A stretch of 16,452 nucleotides of DNA from Gammaproteobacteria bacterium (GCA_003645555.1 QNFN01000006.1:1-16452), one strand, 5' to 3'. Positions 1 through 6,848 are shown, counted from the first letter of the stretch. A program made the numbers and translations. Notes: a model not told the origin generated them from the letters alone.

Positions 1-1013
1 CCGGCCAGGGTCGCGTCCAGGGTGCGCGCGGCCCAGGCGGTCAGCTGGCCGACCGGCAGCATGAAGCCGAGCAGCAATGGCATGGCGCAGGCCACGGTTG
101 CCAGCCAGGCACGCCAACCGACCAGTTGCAGGCGTGGTAGCGGCTTGGAACGCTGGCCGGCGTGGTGGTAGCGGGCCTGCCGACGCGACCAGCGCTCGGT
201 CAGGATCAGAGCGAAGACGAACAGCATCATCAACGCTGAGAGTTGCGCCGCTGCACCGCTGTCGTTGAGGCCGTACCAGGTGCGGAAGATGCCGGTGGTG
301 AAGGTGGATACACCGAAGTATTGCACCGTGCCGTAATCGGCCAGGGTCTCCATCAACGCCAGCGACAGACCGGCGATGATCGCCGGGCGGGCGCCCGGCA
401 GGGTGATGCGCCACAGCCGCGCCCACGGACCGGCGCCGAGGATGCGCCCGGCCTCGAGGGCGTGCACCGACTGTTCGAGGAAAGCGGCCCGGGCGAGCAG
501 GTAGACGTAGGGGTAGAGCACCAGCGACAGCATGGCGATGGCACCGCCGAGGGAGCGGATCTCCGGGAACCAGTAGTCGCCGTAGCCCCAGCCGAACCAG
601 CCGCGCAGTGCGGTCTGCACCGGGCCGGGATAGTCGAGCATGCCAGTGTAGGTGTAGGCGATGATGTAGGCCGGAATCGCCAGTGGCAGCAGCAGCGCCC
701 ATTCGAACACGCGCCGGCCAGGGAACTGGCAGTTGGTGGTCAGCCAGGCGCAGGTCACGCCGATCGAGAGCACGCCGTAGGCGACCCCGAGCATCAGCCC
801 GAGGGAGTTCAATACGTAGTCGGCGAGGACCGTATCGACCAGGTGGTGCCACGTCTCACTGACCGGCAGGAAGACGGCGCTGAAGACGGTGAGGATCGGC
901 AGCGCCAGCAGCACAGCGACGGCGATCACCCCGGCTCGCCACGGATCGGGCCAGCGGAACGAAAAAGCCCGGCCCGCCGTTGGGGCGGGCCGGGGTGCCG
1001 TCGAGGCGGTCAT
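1..1013 (-). CDS. fbpB: Ferric iron ABC transporter permease FbpB (3' end cut off by window edge)
   Basis: Inner-membrane permease of a periplasmic Fe(III) importer of the FbpABC/AfuABC/FutABC type; it passes iron delivered by FbpA through the membrane using an FbpC-type ATPase, which is not in the window. 337 codons are visible of a family usually near 500-550 residues, so the second half lies off the left edge. Hydrophobic segments are at about residues 28-50, 70-92, 104-124, 156-175, 211-228, 256-272 and 302-322. The cytoplasmic EAA loop that docks the ATPase is at 187-206 (EAGRILGAGPWARLWRITLP). The ATG at 1013 is chosen because no in-frame start lies between it and the fbpA stop, and the RWPDPW segment just downstream looks like the family N-terminus. 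No good ribosome binding site precedes it. The gene starts 22 bp after the fbpA stop. A terminator-like hairpin lies in codons 7-18. Family assignment is firm; the start is less certain. Confidence 0.9.
   Translation of the reverse strand, partial: MTASTAPRPAPTAGRAFSFRWPDPWRAGVIAVAVLLALPILTVFSAVFLPVSETWHHLVDTVLADYVLNSLGLMLGVAYGVLSIGVTCAWLTTNCQFPGRRVFEWALLLPLAIPAYIIAYTYTGMLDYPGPVQTALRGWFGWGYGDYWFPEIRSLGGAIAMLSLVLYPYVYLLARAAFLEQSVHALEAGRILGAGPWARLWRITLPGARPAIIAGLSLALMETLADYGTVQYFGVSTFTTGIFRTWYGLNDSGAAAQLSALMMLFVFALILTERWSRRQARYHHAGQRSKPLPRLQLVGWRAWLATVACAMPLLLGFMLPVGQLTAWAARTLDATLA
961..994 (-). terminator. Intrinsic-terminator-like hairpin inside the fbpB 5' coding region
   Basis: Read on the minus strand, CCCGGCCCGCC pairs perfectly (11 bp, all G-C) with GGCGGGCCGGG across a 5-nt loop (979-983). 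This is followed at once by CTTTTTC. That is the architecture of a Rho-independent terminator, yet it lies over codons 7-18 of fbpB, 20-50 nt after its ATG. If it works partially, it would reduce fbpB (and fbpC) transcript relative to fbpA, as binding proteins are needed in excess. The alternative is that the true fbpB start is farther downstream and this is an intergenic attenuator. The structure is seen directly; the function is inferred. Confidence 0.6.
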
Positions 1014-1035
1014 CGGGTCCGGGCCATGGTGCCGG

Positions 1036-2061
1036 TCACTTCCAGCCGGCACGATCCATCAGCCGTACTGCGGCGGCGTTGTTGCGGCCAAGTTCAGCAA
1101 GGTTGATCGAGTCGGCCTTGAATGGGCCCCACGCCTCCAGCGTTGCGTTAAGCGGCACATCGGCCAGCACCGGGTATTCGAGGTTGGCGTCGGCGTACCA
1201 GCGCTGTGACTCCTTGGTGACCATGAACTCAAGCAGGCGCACGGCATTGGTGAGGTTGCGTGCGTACCTGGTGACGCCGGCGCCGCTGATGTTGACGTGG
1301 GTGCCGCGACCGACCTGGTTGGGCCAGTAGACGGCGATCTTGGCGGCCGCCTCACGCTGTGCCGGATCGGCGCTGCCGAGCATGGTGCCGAGGTAGTAGG
1401 TGTTGGCCACGGCGACGTCGCACTGGCCAGCGGCGACCGCCTTGATCTGGTCACGATCACCACCGCGCGGCGGCCGTGCCAGGTTGGCGACCAGCCCCTT
1501 GGCCCAGGTCTCGGTCTCGGCCTCGCCGTGGGCGACGATCAGCGATGCGACCAGCGACTGGTTGTAGATATTGCCCGACGAGCGGATGCAGATGCGCTTC
1601 TGCCAACGGCTGTCAGCGAGGTCCTCGTAGCTCGACAGCGTGGCCGGATCGAGCCGGTCTTTGGCGTACATCAGTACACGGGCGCGGATCGAGACGCCGA
1701 ACCAGTACCCCTCCGGGTCACGGTAGGTCGGCGGGATGGCGCTTTCGAGCGTTTTGGAGCGTACCGGTTGCAGGACACCGGCCTTGTAAGCGCGGTAGAG
1801 GCGCCCGGCATCGGTGGTCAACAGCAGGTCGGCCGGGGTATTGCGGCCTTCGCTGTCGAGCCGCTTGAGCAGGGCGTCGGCCTTGCCGGTGACCAGGTTG
1901 ACGGTGATCCCGGTCTCGGCGGTGAACCGGTCGAGCAGCGGCTTGATCAGTTCCTCCTTGCGGGCGGAGTAGAGGTTGACCTCGTTGGCGGCGAGTGCCG
2001 GCAGTGACGGGGTGGCCAGGGCCAGTGCGGTCAGCGCCAGCAGGGTACGGATAGGTTTCAT
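1036..2061 (-). CDS. fbpA: Periplasmic ferric-iron-binding protein FbpA (FutA/IdiA type)
   Basis: Binds Fe(III) in the periplasm and hands it to the FbpB permease. 341 residues, typical for the family. A Sec signal peptide is obvious at residues 1-25 (MKPIR, hydrophobic core, then PALAA), leaving a mature protein starting near NEVNLYSAR. The YSAR motif (Tyr31) and the tyrosine pair in TYYLG (Tyr222, Tyr223) match the iron-liganding tyrosines of class II periplasmic iron-binding proteins. The start at 2061 is preferred over an in-frame ATG at 2145: it begins the signal peptide and has an AGGAG ribosome binding site 9 nt upstream, while the longer form would put 28 poorly conserved residues before it. 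First gene of the operon, downstream of a Fur-box promoter, so probably iron-repressed. Identity is firm; whether the ligand is bare iron or a chelate cannot be told. Confidence 0.93.
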   Translation of the reverse strand: MKPIRTLLALTALALATPSLPALAANEVNLYSARKEELIKPLLDRFTAETGITVNLVTGKADALLKRLDSEGRNTPADLLLTTDAGRLYRAYKAGVLQPVRSKTLESAIPPTYRDPEGYWFGVSIRARVLMYAKDRLDPATLSSYEDLADSRWQKRICIRSSGNIYNQSLVASLIVAHGEAETETWAKGLVANLARPPRGGDRDQIKAVAAGQCDVAVANTYYLGTMLGSADPAQREAAAKIAVYWPNQVGRGTHVNISGAGVTRYARNLTNAVRLLEFMVTKESQRWYADANLEYPVLADVPLNATLEAWGPFKADSINLAELGRNNAAAVRLMDRAGWK

Positions 2062-2189
2062 GGTCGTGGGCTCCTGTCCAGGGCCGCCGCGCGTTCCCGG
2101 CGCGACGCCGATATCAAAAACTTTGTGGTTTGCATTGCCGGGCAATGGCCCGGTTCCTGTAAGGGGTGGGAAGCGTCCTTCTCCCCTTA
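2062..2189 (-). promoter_or_regulatory. Structured 5' leader of fbpA mRNA
   Basis: If transcription starts about 7 nt after the -10 element (near 2189), fbpA has a leader of about 128 nt. The minus strand can form two hairpins. The first lies at the very 5' end (AAGGGG at 2188-2183 with CCCCTT at 2166-2161, plus an inner GAAG/CTTC stem). The second is a perfect 6-bp stem CCGGGC/GCCCGG (2153-2148 and 2143-2138) with a tetraloop. A T-run follows about 15-20 nt later. I recognise no known riboswitch. It may only stabilise the message, or may take part in post-transcriptional control. Confidence 0.35.
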
Positions 2190-2195
2190 AGCTAA

Positions 2196-2224
2196 ATGAT
2201 AATCATTCTCATTACGATTTGCAA
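2196..2224 (-). promoter_or_regulatory. Sigma-70 type promoter of fbpAB
   Basis: On the minus strand TTGCAA (2224-2219, 4 of 6 to the -35 consensus) is separated by exactly 17 bp from TATCAT (2201-2196, 5 of 6 to the -10 consensus). It points at fbpA and is the only AT-rich stretch nearby. A Fur box covers the -10 element and the spacer, so a bound repressor would block polymerase. The match is seen directly; the start site is inferred. Confidence 0.7.
2197..2211. promoter_or_regulatory. Fur box
   Basis: TGATAATCATTCTCA matches the 7-1-7 Fur inverted repeat TGATAAT-N-ATTATCA at all but one position, and the wider 19-bp window (2192-2210) matches the classical Fur consensus at 15 positions. 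It overlaps the -10 element and spacer of the fbpA promoter, the expected place for iron-dependent repression, and controls genes whose products import iron. Site, location and target function agree. Confidence 0.85.
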
Positions 2225-2246
2225 GGTGCTGTTCTATTTATTTATT

Positions 2247-2260
2247 TTGATAAATATCAA
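2247..2260. promoter_or_regulatory. Candidate FNR/Anr-type binding site
   Basis: TTGATAAATATCAA is a perfect 14-bp palindrome fitting the FNR/Anr consensus TTGAT-N4-ATCAA at all ten specified bases. Its centre is about 64-65 bp upstream of the likely fbpA transcription start, close to the class I activator position. It overlaps the pepP stop codon (2257-2259). Alternatives: a Crp-family relative with similar specificity, or a weak AT-rich stem at the end of the pepP transcript. The match is exact; regulation is inferred. Confidence 0.5.
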
Positions 2261-3567
2261 TTTCTACTGCGCAGGGCTTCGATGGCGTTGACCGACTTGG
2301 GCGTCGCCGCAGTCAGTACTTCGTGGCCCTTGGTGGTCACCAGCACGTCGTCCTCGATGCGCACGCCGATATCGGCCCAGCGTGGCCCGACGCCTTTCTC
2401 CCCGGCTGGCAGGTAGAGTCCGGGTTCGATGGTCAGTGTCATGCCGGGTTCGAGCACCCGCCATTCGCCACCGACCTTGTAATCGCCGACGTCGTGGACA
2501 TCGAGCCCAAGCCAGTGACCGGTGCGGTGCATGTAGAAGCGTCGGTAGGTGCCCTTGTTGATCACTGTCCGTGGCCGGCCCTTGAGCAGGCCGAGTTCGA
2601 CCAGTCCGGTGGCCAGCACCTCAACGGCGGCGTCGTGCGGTGCATTCCACTGATTGCCCGGGCGCACCATCTCGATAGCGGCCTGCTGTGCTTCCAGCAC
2701 CAGCTCGTAGATGGCTCGTTGGGCGCGACTGTAGCGTTGGCCGACCGGGAAGGTGCGGGTGATGTCGGCGGCGTAACCCTCGACTTCGGCGCCGGCATCG
2801 ATCAGCACCAGGTCGCCTTTACGCAGGCGCGAGGCGTTCTCTGTGTAATGGAGGATGCAGGCGTTGGCGCCGCCGCCGACGATCGATGGGTAGGCGGAAT
2901 GGCGGGCGCCACCGGTGGCGAAGGCGTGCTGCAGTTCGGCCTCGAGGTCGAGTTCGTTCAGTCCCGGCCGGCAGACTCGCATGGCGCGAATGTGCGCTTC
3001 GGCCGAGATCGCCGCCGCCTTGCGCATCAGCCGGAGTTCGGCCGGGCTCTTGATCAGGCGCATCTCATGCAGCAGATGATCGAGGTCGATGAACTCGACC
3101 GGGGCGGTAACCCCGGCCCGCGACTTGTCGCGCACCCGGTTGACCCAGTCGAGCAGCCGGCGATCGAACGCGGGATCGCTGCCCATGGTCGCATAGACCC
3201 GCTCGGTGTTTTCGAGCAGCCGCGGCAGGATGTCATCGACGTCGTTGATCGGGAAGGCGTCGTCGGCACCGTAACGATCGCAGGCCCCCTCAAGGCCGGT
3301 ACGCCGCCCGTGCCAGGTCTCCATCTCGGAGTTGCGCTCGCGGCAGAACAGCAGGTACTCACCCTGCGGTCGCCCCGGCATGAGCACGGCCACGGCTTCG
3401 GGCTCGGAGAGTCCGGTCAGGTAGAGAAAGTCACTGTGCTGCCGGTAGGGGTGATTGACATCACGGTTGCGCTGCCGTTCAGGTGCCGCGGGCAGGATTG
3501 CGATGCCGCCGTCACCCATCTGGCGCATCAGTTGCTGCCGGCGGCGGGCGAAATCGCGTGCCTTCAC
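2257..3567 (-). CDS. pepP: Xaa-Pro aminopeptidase P
   Basis: Cytoplasmic metallopeptidase that removes the N-terminal residue from peptides with proline in second position. 436 residues, against 441 in E. coli. An N-terminal creatinase-like domain (about 1-170) is followed by the pita-bread catalytic domain. The dinuclear metal ligands are all visible: Asp257 (LVLIDAG), Asp268 (AADITRTFP), His351 (HRTGHWLG), Glu381 (TIEPGLY) and Glu405 (VRIEDDV). Catalytic histidines His240 and His358 are also present. The start is GTG, overlapping the ygfB stop in a GTGA quartet, so the two are probably translationally coupled. In E. coli and Pseudomonas this gene is followed by ubiH; here it is followed by the iron importer's control region. 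The stop codon lies within the FNR-like palindrome. Assignment is very secure. Confidence 0.96.
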   Translation of the reverse strand: MKARDFARRRQQLMRQMGDGGIAILPAAPERQRNRDVNHPYRQHSDFLYLTGLSEPEAVAVLMPGRPQGEYLLFCRERNSEMETWHGRRTGLEGACDRYGADDAFPINDVDDILPRLLENTERVYATMGSDPAFDRRLLDWVNRVRDKSRAGVTAPVEFIDLDHLLHEMRLIKSPAELRLMRKAAAISAEAHIRAMRVCRPGLNELDLEAELQHAFATGGARHSAYPSIVGGGANACILHYTENASRLRKGDLVLIDAGAEVEGYAADITRTFPVGQRYSRAQRAIYELVLEAQQAAIEMVRPGNQWNAPHDAAVEVLATGLVELGLLKGRPRTVINKGTYRRFYMHRTGHWLGLDVHDVGDYKVGGEWRVLEPGMTLTIEPGLYLPAGEKGVGPRWADIGVRIEDDVLVTTKGHEVLTAATPKSVNAIEALRSRN

Positions 3568-4112
3568 GGCTGTTGGCCTGTTTCTGCCCTGGCCAGAAGG
3601 GCGTCACGAACCAGGTAGGTGCCGAGGCGAAGGTATTCGGTTATTTCGGCCAGGTCGCTCTCCGCCGCTTCGCTGTCGTCGTCGTGGGCGACCTGGGCAA
3701 TGGCGGTCAGGTCGTTGAGGAAATCCCCGGCTTCATCGCCGAGGCGGGCCGGATCGATACCACCGAGGCCGAGTCCACCGAGGAATCCTTGGCACCACTG
3801 GCCCAGGGCCTGCACACGCTCGGGTAACGGGGTGTCGTCGTCGGGCAGCCGGAGTTGTAGATCGAAGCGCATCTCGCCGAGTTGTGCATGGGTCGTCATG
3901 AACAGCAGCTGGATCGGGTCCGGGGCCTCATCGACGGTCTCACAGCCGAGGCTGTCGAGCCAGGCGGAAACGGGCAACTCGGGATCGATACAGAGCATGG
4001 CGCAGAGCATGCCGTGGGCGTCGGCCAGGCCCTGAGGCGCTCCGCAAGCGCTCAGCGCCTGCGCGGTTTCGGCGTCATCGTGAATGTCCTGTGGCGGGGG
4101 ATCGATTGGCAT
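3564..4112 (-). CDS. ygfB: YgfB/UPF0149 family protein
   Basis: Small acidic, mostly helical cytoplasmic protein of the UPF0149 family, 182 residues here (E. coli YgfB is about 190). In Pseudomonas aeruginosa YgfB has been linked to control of ampDh3 expression and beta-lactam tolerance; in most species its role is unclear. Family features seen are ADAHGMLCAMLC near the N-terminus, the central GQWCQGFLGGLGLGG segment and the C-terminal DLAEITEYLRLGTYLV helix. The start at 4112 (MPIDPPP) is preferred over the longer reading from 4148 because a GGAG ribosome binding site sits 7 nt upstream. It overlaps pepP by 4 bp and is divergent from the ZapB-like/zapA pair, the usual gammaproteobacterial order. 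Confidence 0.92.
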   Translation of the reverse strand: MPIDPPPQDIHDDAETAQALSACGAPQGLADAHGMLCAMLCIDPELPVSAWLDSLGCETVDEAPDPIQLLFMTTHAQLGEMRFDLQLRLPDDDTPLPERVQALGQWCQGFLGGLGLGGIDPARLGDEAGDFLNDLTAIAQVAHDDDSEAAESDLAEITEYLRLGTYLVRDALLARAETGQQP

Positions 4113-4138
4113 GGCTGGGCTCCGGCAGGGTGCCGCGT

Positions 4139-4166
4139 ATGCTAGCACTGCGTGCGGAAGTGTCGT
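4139..4166 (-). promoter_or_regulatory. Weak candidate promoter of ygfB-pepP
   Basis: On the minus strand ACGACA (4166-4161, 4 of 6) and TAGCAT (4144-4139, 4 of 6) are 16 bp apart, about 27 nt upstream of the ygfB start. The match is modest, but position and orientation fit. Confidence 0.3.
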
Positions 4167-4176
4167 TACCGGTGCG

Positions 4177-4206
4177 TTGACCGGCCATCAAAGCCGGTTC
4201 TATAGT
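4177..4206 (+). promoter_or_regulatory. Sigma-70 type promoter of the ZapB-like - zapA - ssrS unit
   Basis: TTGACC (4177-4182, 5 of 6) and TATAGT (4201-4206, 5 of 6) are separated by 18 bp, placing the start of transcription near 4213 and the first start codon at 4230. This is one of the best-formed promoters in the window and lies in the divergent gap with ygfB. Confidence 0.7.
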
Positions 4207-4229
4207 GGTCGAACGAAGAGGATGACGAC

Positions 4230-4445
4230 ATGAAGAGTGCGGAACTGGAACTGAAAAAACTCGAGAGTCGGATCGATGAACTGATCCGGATCAGCGGGCG
4301 CCTGGGCGAGGAGAACCGCGCCTTGCGGGCCAGCCAGCGCACCTTGCAGATGGAGCGTGCCGGTCTGCTGGAAAAAAATGACCGTGCCCGCAACCGGGTC
4401 GAGGCCATGATCATGCACCTCAACTCGATGGAGCACAGCACGTGA
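4230..4445 (+). CDS. TIGR02449 family small coiled-coil protein (ZapB-like)
   Basis: 71 residues, almost entirely one predicted coiled coil: heptad-like leucines and isoleucines run through LELKKLESRIDELIRIS and again from ENRALRASQRTLQ to the end. It belongs to the short protein family (TIGR02449) encoded just upstream of zapA in many Gammaproteobacteria, often described as ZapB-like. A role at the division ring with ZapA is inferred from its partner gene, not shown by sequence. The start at 4230 has an AGAGG ribosome binding site 8 nt upstream; a nearby earlier ATG hits a stop after three codons. Its stop overlaps the zapA start (GTGA), implying coupled translation. Confidence 0.88.
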   Translation: MKSAELELKKLESRIDELIRISGRLGEENRALRASQRTLQMERAGLLEKNDRARNRVEAMIMHLNSMEHST

Positions 4446-4756
4446 GCGACGATGACGCTTCGGTGGTCGTCACCATTCTCGACAAGGAGTACCGCTTTGC
4501 GTGCAATCCGCAAGAACGCGACTCGTTGATCGCTTCGGCGCATTATCTCGATGGCAAAATGCGTGCGATTCGCCAGGGCGGCAAGTTGCTCGGCACCGAC
4601 GGTCTTGCCGTCATGGCGGCACTGAACATCACCCACGAACTCCTGAACGGCAAGTCGCGGAAGGACGACCTCGACGACGTGTTGAGCGGTCGCATCCGCG
4701 GTATCCAGGAAAAGATCGAGTCGGCCCTCCATGACGGTCGGCAGATGGAACTCTGA
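4442..4756 (+). CDS. zapA: Cell division protein ZapA
   Basis: Cytoplasmic protein that cross-links FtsZ protofilaments and stabilises the division ring. 104 residues, the normal length. An N-terminal beta-rich domain (VVVTILDKEYRFACNPQERDSLIASAHYLDGKM) is followed by the conserved segment GTDGLAVMAALNITHELL and a C-terminal helix expected to form the tetramer coiled coil. Translation starts at GTG 4442, overlapping the preceding stop, with a GGAG ribosome binding site inside the upstream gene. The 6S RNA begins about 17 bp after the stop, as in E. coli and Pseudomonas. Confidence 0.95.
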   Translation: MSDDDASVVVTILDKEYRFACNPQERDSLIASAHYLDGKMRAIRQGGKLLGTDGLAVMAALNITHELLNGKSRKDDLDDVLSGRIRGIQEKIESALHDGRQMEL

Positions 4757-4773
4757 ATCACGCGAACCAGGTT

Positions 4774-4970
4774 CCTGACACCCCCTGCGGTGCTCGAAGC
4801 CGGCTCAGGAAACTCTTGAGCCTAATTGCAGTACCCGGAGGCAAACCGAGATGGGATCGTTGTGCATGTCCGCCGTCGAGCGGAAAGCCTGAGATCCCAC
4901 GGCTGCCCCCACTTGAACCGCCCGGTTCAAGATCACGAGCCTGCTACGGCACAGGCGGGGGGTGTCACCT
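4774..4970 (+). ncRNA. ssrS: 6S RNA (ssrS)
   Basis: 6S RNA mimics an open promoter and sequesters the sigma-70 RNA polymerase holoenzyme in stationary phase. Evidence: position between zapA and fau; a long closing stem in which TGACACCCCC (4776-4785) pairs perfectly with GGGGGTGTCA (4958-4967); and a 3' part containing the hairpin CTTGAACC-GCC-GGTTCAAG followed by the AGCCTG..CGGCA segment. That part closely follows the E. coli 6S RNA order (CTTGAACC, GGTTCAAG, CAGCCTGCGGCGGCA). Length is about 190-200 nt. Exact ends are approximate. It is probably processed from, or initiates just ahead of, a transcript that continues into fau. Confidence 0.88.
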
Positions 4971-5014
4971 TCTCCACGTCGTTGCCGGGTGAAAGATCCC
5001 TGCCAGCTATTCCG

Positions 5015-5647
5015 ATGACGTCAGCCATACTTTCCGACCGCGGTCTACTGCGGCGCGAAATGCGTGCCCGCAGGCGTGTCCTGGGTCATGCAGAACGCAC
5101 CGCCGCCGCGCGCAGGTTGGCCGGTGCGCTGATGCGCCACCCGGCCTACCTGCGTGCCTGGAGCTTCGCCACCTATCTCGCCAACGACGGGGAACTCGAT
5201 CCCACCTGGCTGGTGCGGCGGGCCTGGGCCAACGGTCGGCACTGCTACCTGCCGGTGCTGGTCGAACGCCCGGAGCCGATGCTCCGCTTTGCTCCGTACA
5301 CACCCGGGACACGCTTTCGATGCAACCGCTTCGGCATCCCTGAACCGGACGTACCACGGCGTGAGCTGCTGCCGGCGCGGGCGCTCGACTTGCTGTTGTT
5401 ACCGCTGGTGGCGTTCGATGATCTTGGCAACCGGCTCGGCATGGGCGGTGGTTACTTCGACCGCACGCTCGCCTACCAGCTGGGTCGTAGCTGGGTGCGA
5501 CCGCGGCTGCTCGGTGTCGGGTACGCTTTCCAGCAGGTGCCGACGCTTGCGGCTGCCGCGTGGGATGTGCCGCTGCACGGCATCGTCACCGAGTGCGGGC
5601 CGGTAGAAATCGCACGGCAACCGACCTGCCTGGAGGGAGAGGCATGA
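5015..5647 (+). CDS. fau: 5-formyltetrahydrofolate cyclo-ligase
   Basis: ATP-dependent enzyme (YgfA/MTHFS) converting 5-formyltetrahydrofolate to 5,10-methenyltetrahydrofolate, a folate salvage step; in E. coli it is linked to persister formation and lies downstream of 6S RNA, as here. 210 residues from the chosen ATG. The N-terminal LRREMRARRR motif fits the nucleotide-binding start of the family. The signature AFDDLGNRLGMGGGYFDR (133-150) contains the glycine-rich ATP loop, and DVPLHGIVTE (184-193) is the usual C-terminal motif. The frame is open upstream to 4826, but that part lies over the 6S RNA and is not protein-like, so the start at 5015 is preferred although its ribosome binding site is weak. 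The stop overlaps the next start (ATGA). Confidence 0.93.
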   Translation: MTSAILSDRGLLRREMRARRRVLGHAERTAAARRLAGALMRHPAYLRAWSFATYLANDGELDPTWLVRRAWANGRHCYLPVLVERPEPMLRFAPYTPGTRFRCNRFGIPEPDVPRRELLPARALDLLLLPLVAFDDLGNRLGMGGGYFDRTLAYQLGRSWVRPRLLGVGYAFQQVPTLAAAAWDVPLHGIVTECGPVEIARQPTCLEGEA

Positions 5648-6111
5648 ATTACTGGCTGATGAAGAGTGAACCGTCGGTGTTTGGCATCGACGATCTCGCC
5701 ACGCGACCGAAGCGGACCGAGCCGTGGGACGGGGTACGCAACTACCAGGCACGCAACATGATGCGCGACCAGATGCGGCGCCACGACCTGGCCTTCTTGT
5801 ACCATTCCAACTGCGAGCCGCCCGGTATCGTCGGCACCATGGAGATTGTCCGCGAGAGCTACCCGGACCCGACCGCGTTCGACCCGGAATCGAAGTACTA
5901 CGATCCCAAGTCCGACCCGGACAATCCGCGCTGGTACCTGGTCGACGTGCGCCTGAAGCGGCGCTTCAAACGCATGGTGACCCTGGCCGAACTGCGCGAT
6001 CGCGTCGACGAACTGGGTGATTTCACGTTGCTGCGGCGTGGCAACCGGCTGTCGGTGATGCCGGTCGAGGCCGCCACCTGGCAGCGTATCGTCGAGTTGG
6101 CGGGCGGCTGA
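5644..6111 (+). CDS. EVE domain-containing protein
   Basis: 155-residue stand-alone EVE domain (PUA-like fold; THYN1/YciO-unrelated family DUF589). Recognisable motifs are [18 protein letters not shown] at the start, [20 protein letters not shown] (residues about 29-48), the FLYHSNC strand with a PPGIVG turn, the [11 protein letters not shown] loop, and a C-terminal RLSVMP segment. EVE domains have an aromatic cage that reads modified bases in DNA or RNA; the target here is unknown. A strong GGAGGGAGAGG ribosome binding site precedes the ATG, and the start overlaps the fau stop, so the two are co-translated. The same fau-EVE neighbourhood occurs in Pseudomonas. Family is certain, cellular function is not. 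Confidence 0.93.
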   Translation: MNYWLMKSEPSVFGIDDLATRPKRTEPWDGVRNYQARNMMRDQMRRHDLAFLYHSNCEPPGIVGTMEIVRESYPDPTAFDPESKYYDPKSDPDNPRWYLVDVRLKRRFKRMVTLAELRDRVDELGDFTLLRRGNRLSVMPVEAATWQRIVELAGG

Positions 6112-6176
6112 CGTGCGGTGCCCGCTCCGCTCCGGGTATCATCGGCGGCTGGAGTGTCGCCTTACAGGGAGTTGCC

Positions 6177-6848
6177 GTGGACAGTGACAGCAAGAAACGC
6201 CTCGCGGCCGAGGCCGCGATCGACTACCTCGAGGTCGGTAGCATCGTCGGCGTTGGCACCGGCTCGACCGTAAACCACTTCATCGATGCCCTGGCCAGGG
6301 TCAAGGGCAAGATCGATGGCGCCGTTTCCAGTTCCGAAGCCAGCACCGCGCGACTCAAGGGGCATGGCATTCCGGTGCTCGATCTCAACGCTTGCGGTGA
6401 GCTCGGCCTCTATGTTGACGGTGCCGACGAGGCGACCCGTCACCTGCATCTGATCAAGGGTGGTGGCGGTGCATTGACCCGCGAGAAGATCATCGCCGCC
6501 GCCAGTCGCAAGTTCGTCTGCATCGCTGACGACTCGAAGCTGGTCGACGTGCTCGGCGCGTTCCCGCTGCCGGTCGAGGTGATCCCGATGGCGCGCAGCT
6601 ACGTCGCCCGTGAGCTGCTGCAACGCGGTGGCCAGCCGGTGCTGCGTGAGGGGTTCGTCACCGACAACGGCAACCTGATCCTCGATGTCCACCATCTCGA
6701 AATCCTCGAGCCGGCGGCACTCGAGCGTGACCTGAACCAGATTGTCGGCGTGGTCACCAACGGCCTGTTCGCGGCCCGCCCGGCCGATGCGCTGCTGCTC
6801 GGTGGTGATGACGGCGTACGCACTATCGACGGTTCGAGCGGTGTATGA
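6177..6848 (+). CDS. rpiA: Ribose-5-phosphate isomerase A
   Basis: Interconverts ribose 5-phosphate and ribulose 5-phosphate in the non-oxidative pentose phosphate pathway; cytoplasmic. 223 residues (E. coli 219). Active-site motifs sit at the same numbers as in E. coli: [10 protein letters not shown] (27-36) for phosphate binding, SSSEAST (51-57), Asp81 and Asp84 in DGADE, Lys94 in KGGGGA, and Glu103 (general base) in REKI. The start is GTG at 6177 with GGGAG 6 nt upstream. A TATCAT -10-like box lies at 6137-6142 in the 65-bp gap after the EVE gene, without a convincing -35. The stop overlaps the next start (ATGA). Confidence 0.96.
   Translation: MDSDSKKRLAAEAAIDYLEVGSIVGVGTGSTVNHFIDALARVKGKIDGAVSSSEASTARLKGHGIPVLDLNACGELGLYVDGADEATRHLHLIKGGGGALTREKIIAAASRKFVCIADDSKLVDVLGAFPLPVEVIPMARSYVARELLQRGGQPVLREGFVTDNGNLILDVHHLEILEPAALERDLNQIVGVVTNGLFAARPADALLLGGDDGVRTIDGSSGV

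Noticed and set aside
243..1106. Long plus-strand open frame opposite fbpB
   Set aside because: It mirrors a clearly recognisable permease on the minus strand, is Gln/Gly/Arg-rich without family features, and arises from high-GC codon use.
2062..2145. N-terminal extension of FbpA to an ATG at 2145
   Set aside because: The signal peptide and the AGGAG ribosome binding site both mark 2061 as the start; the extension lies over the leader hairpins.
2323..3618. 431-codon plus-strand open frame opposite pepP
   Set aside because: The minus strand encodes PepP with all metal ligands; the opposite frame has no recognisable motif and is an antisense shadow.
4826..5014. N-terminal extension of Fau
   Set aside because: This stretch is the 6S RNA and gives no family-like protein sequence.
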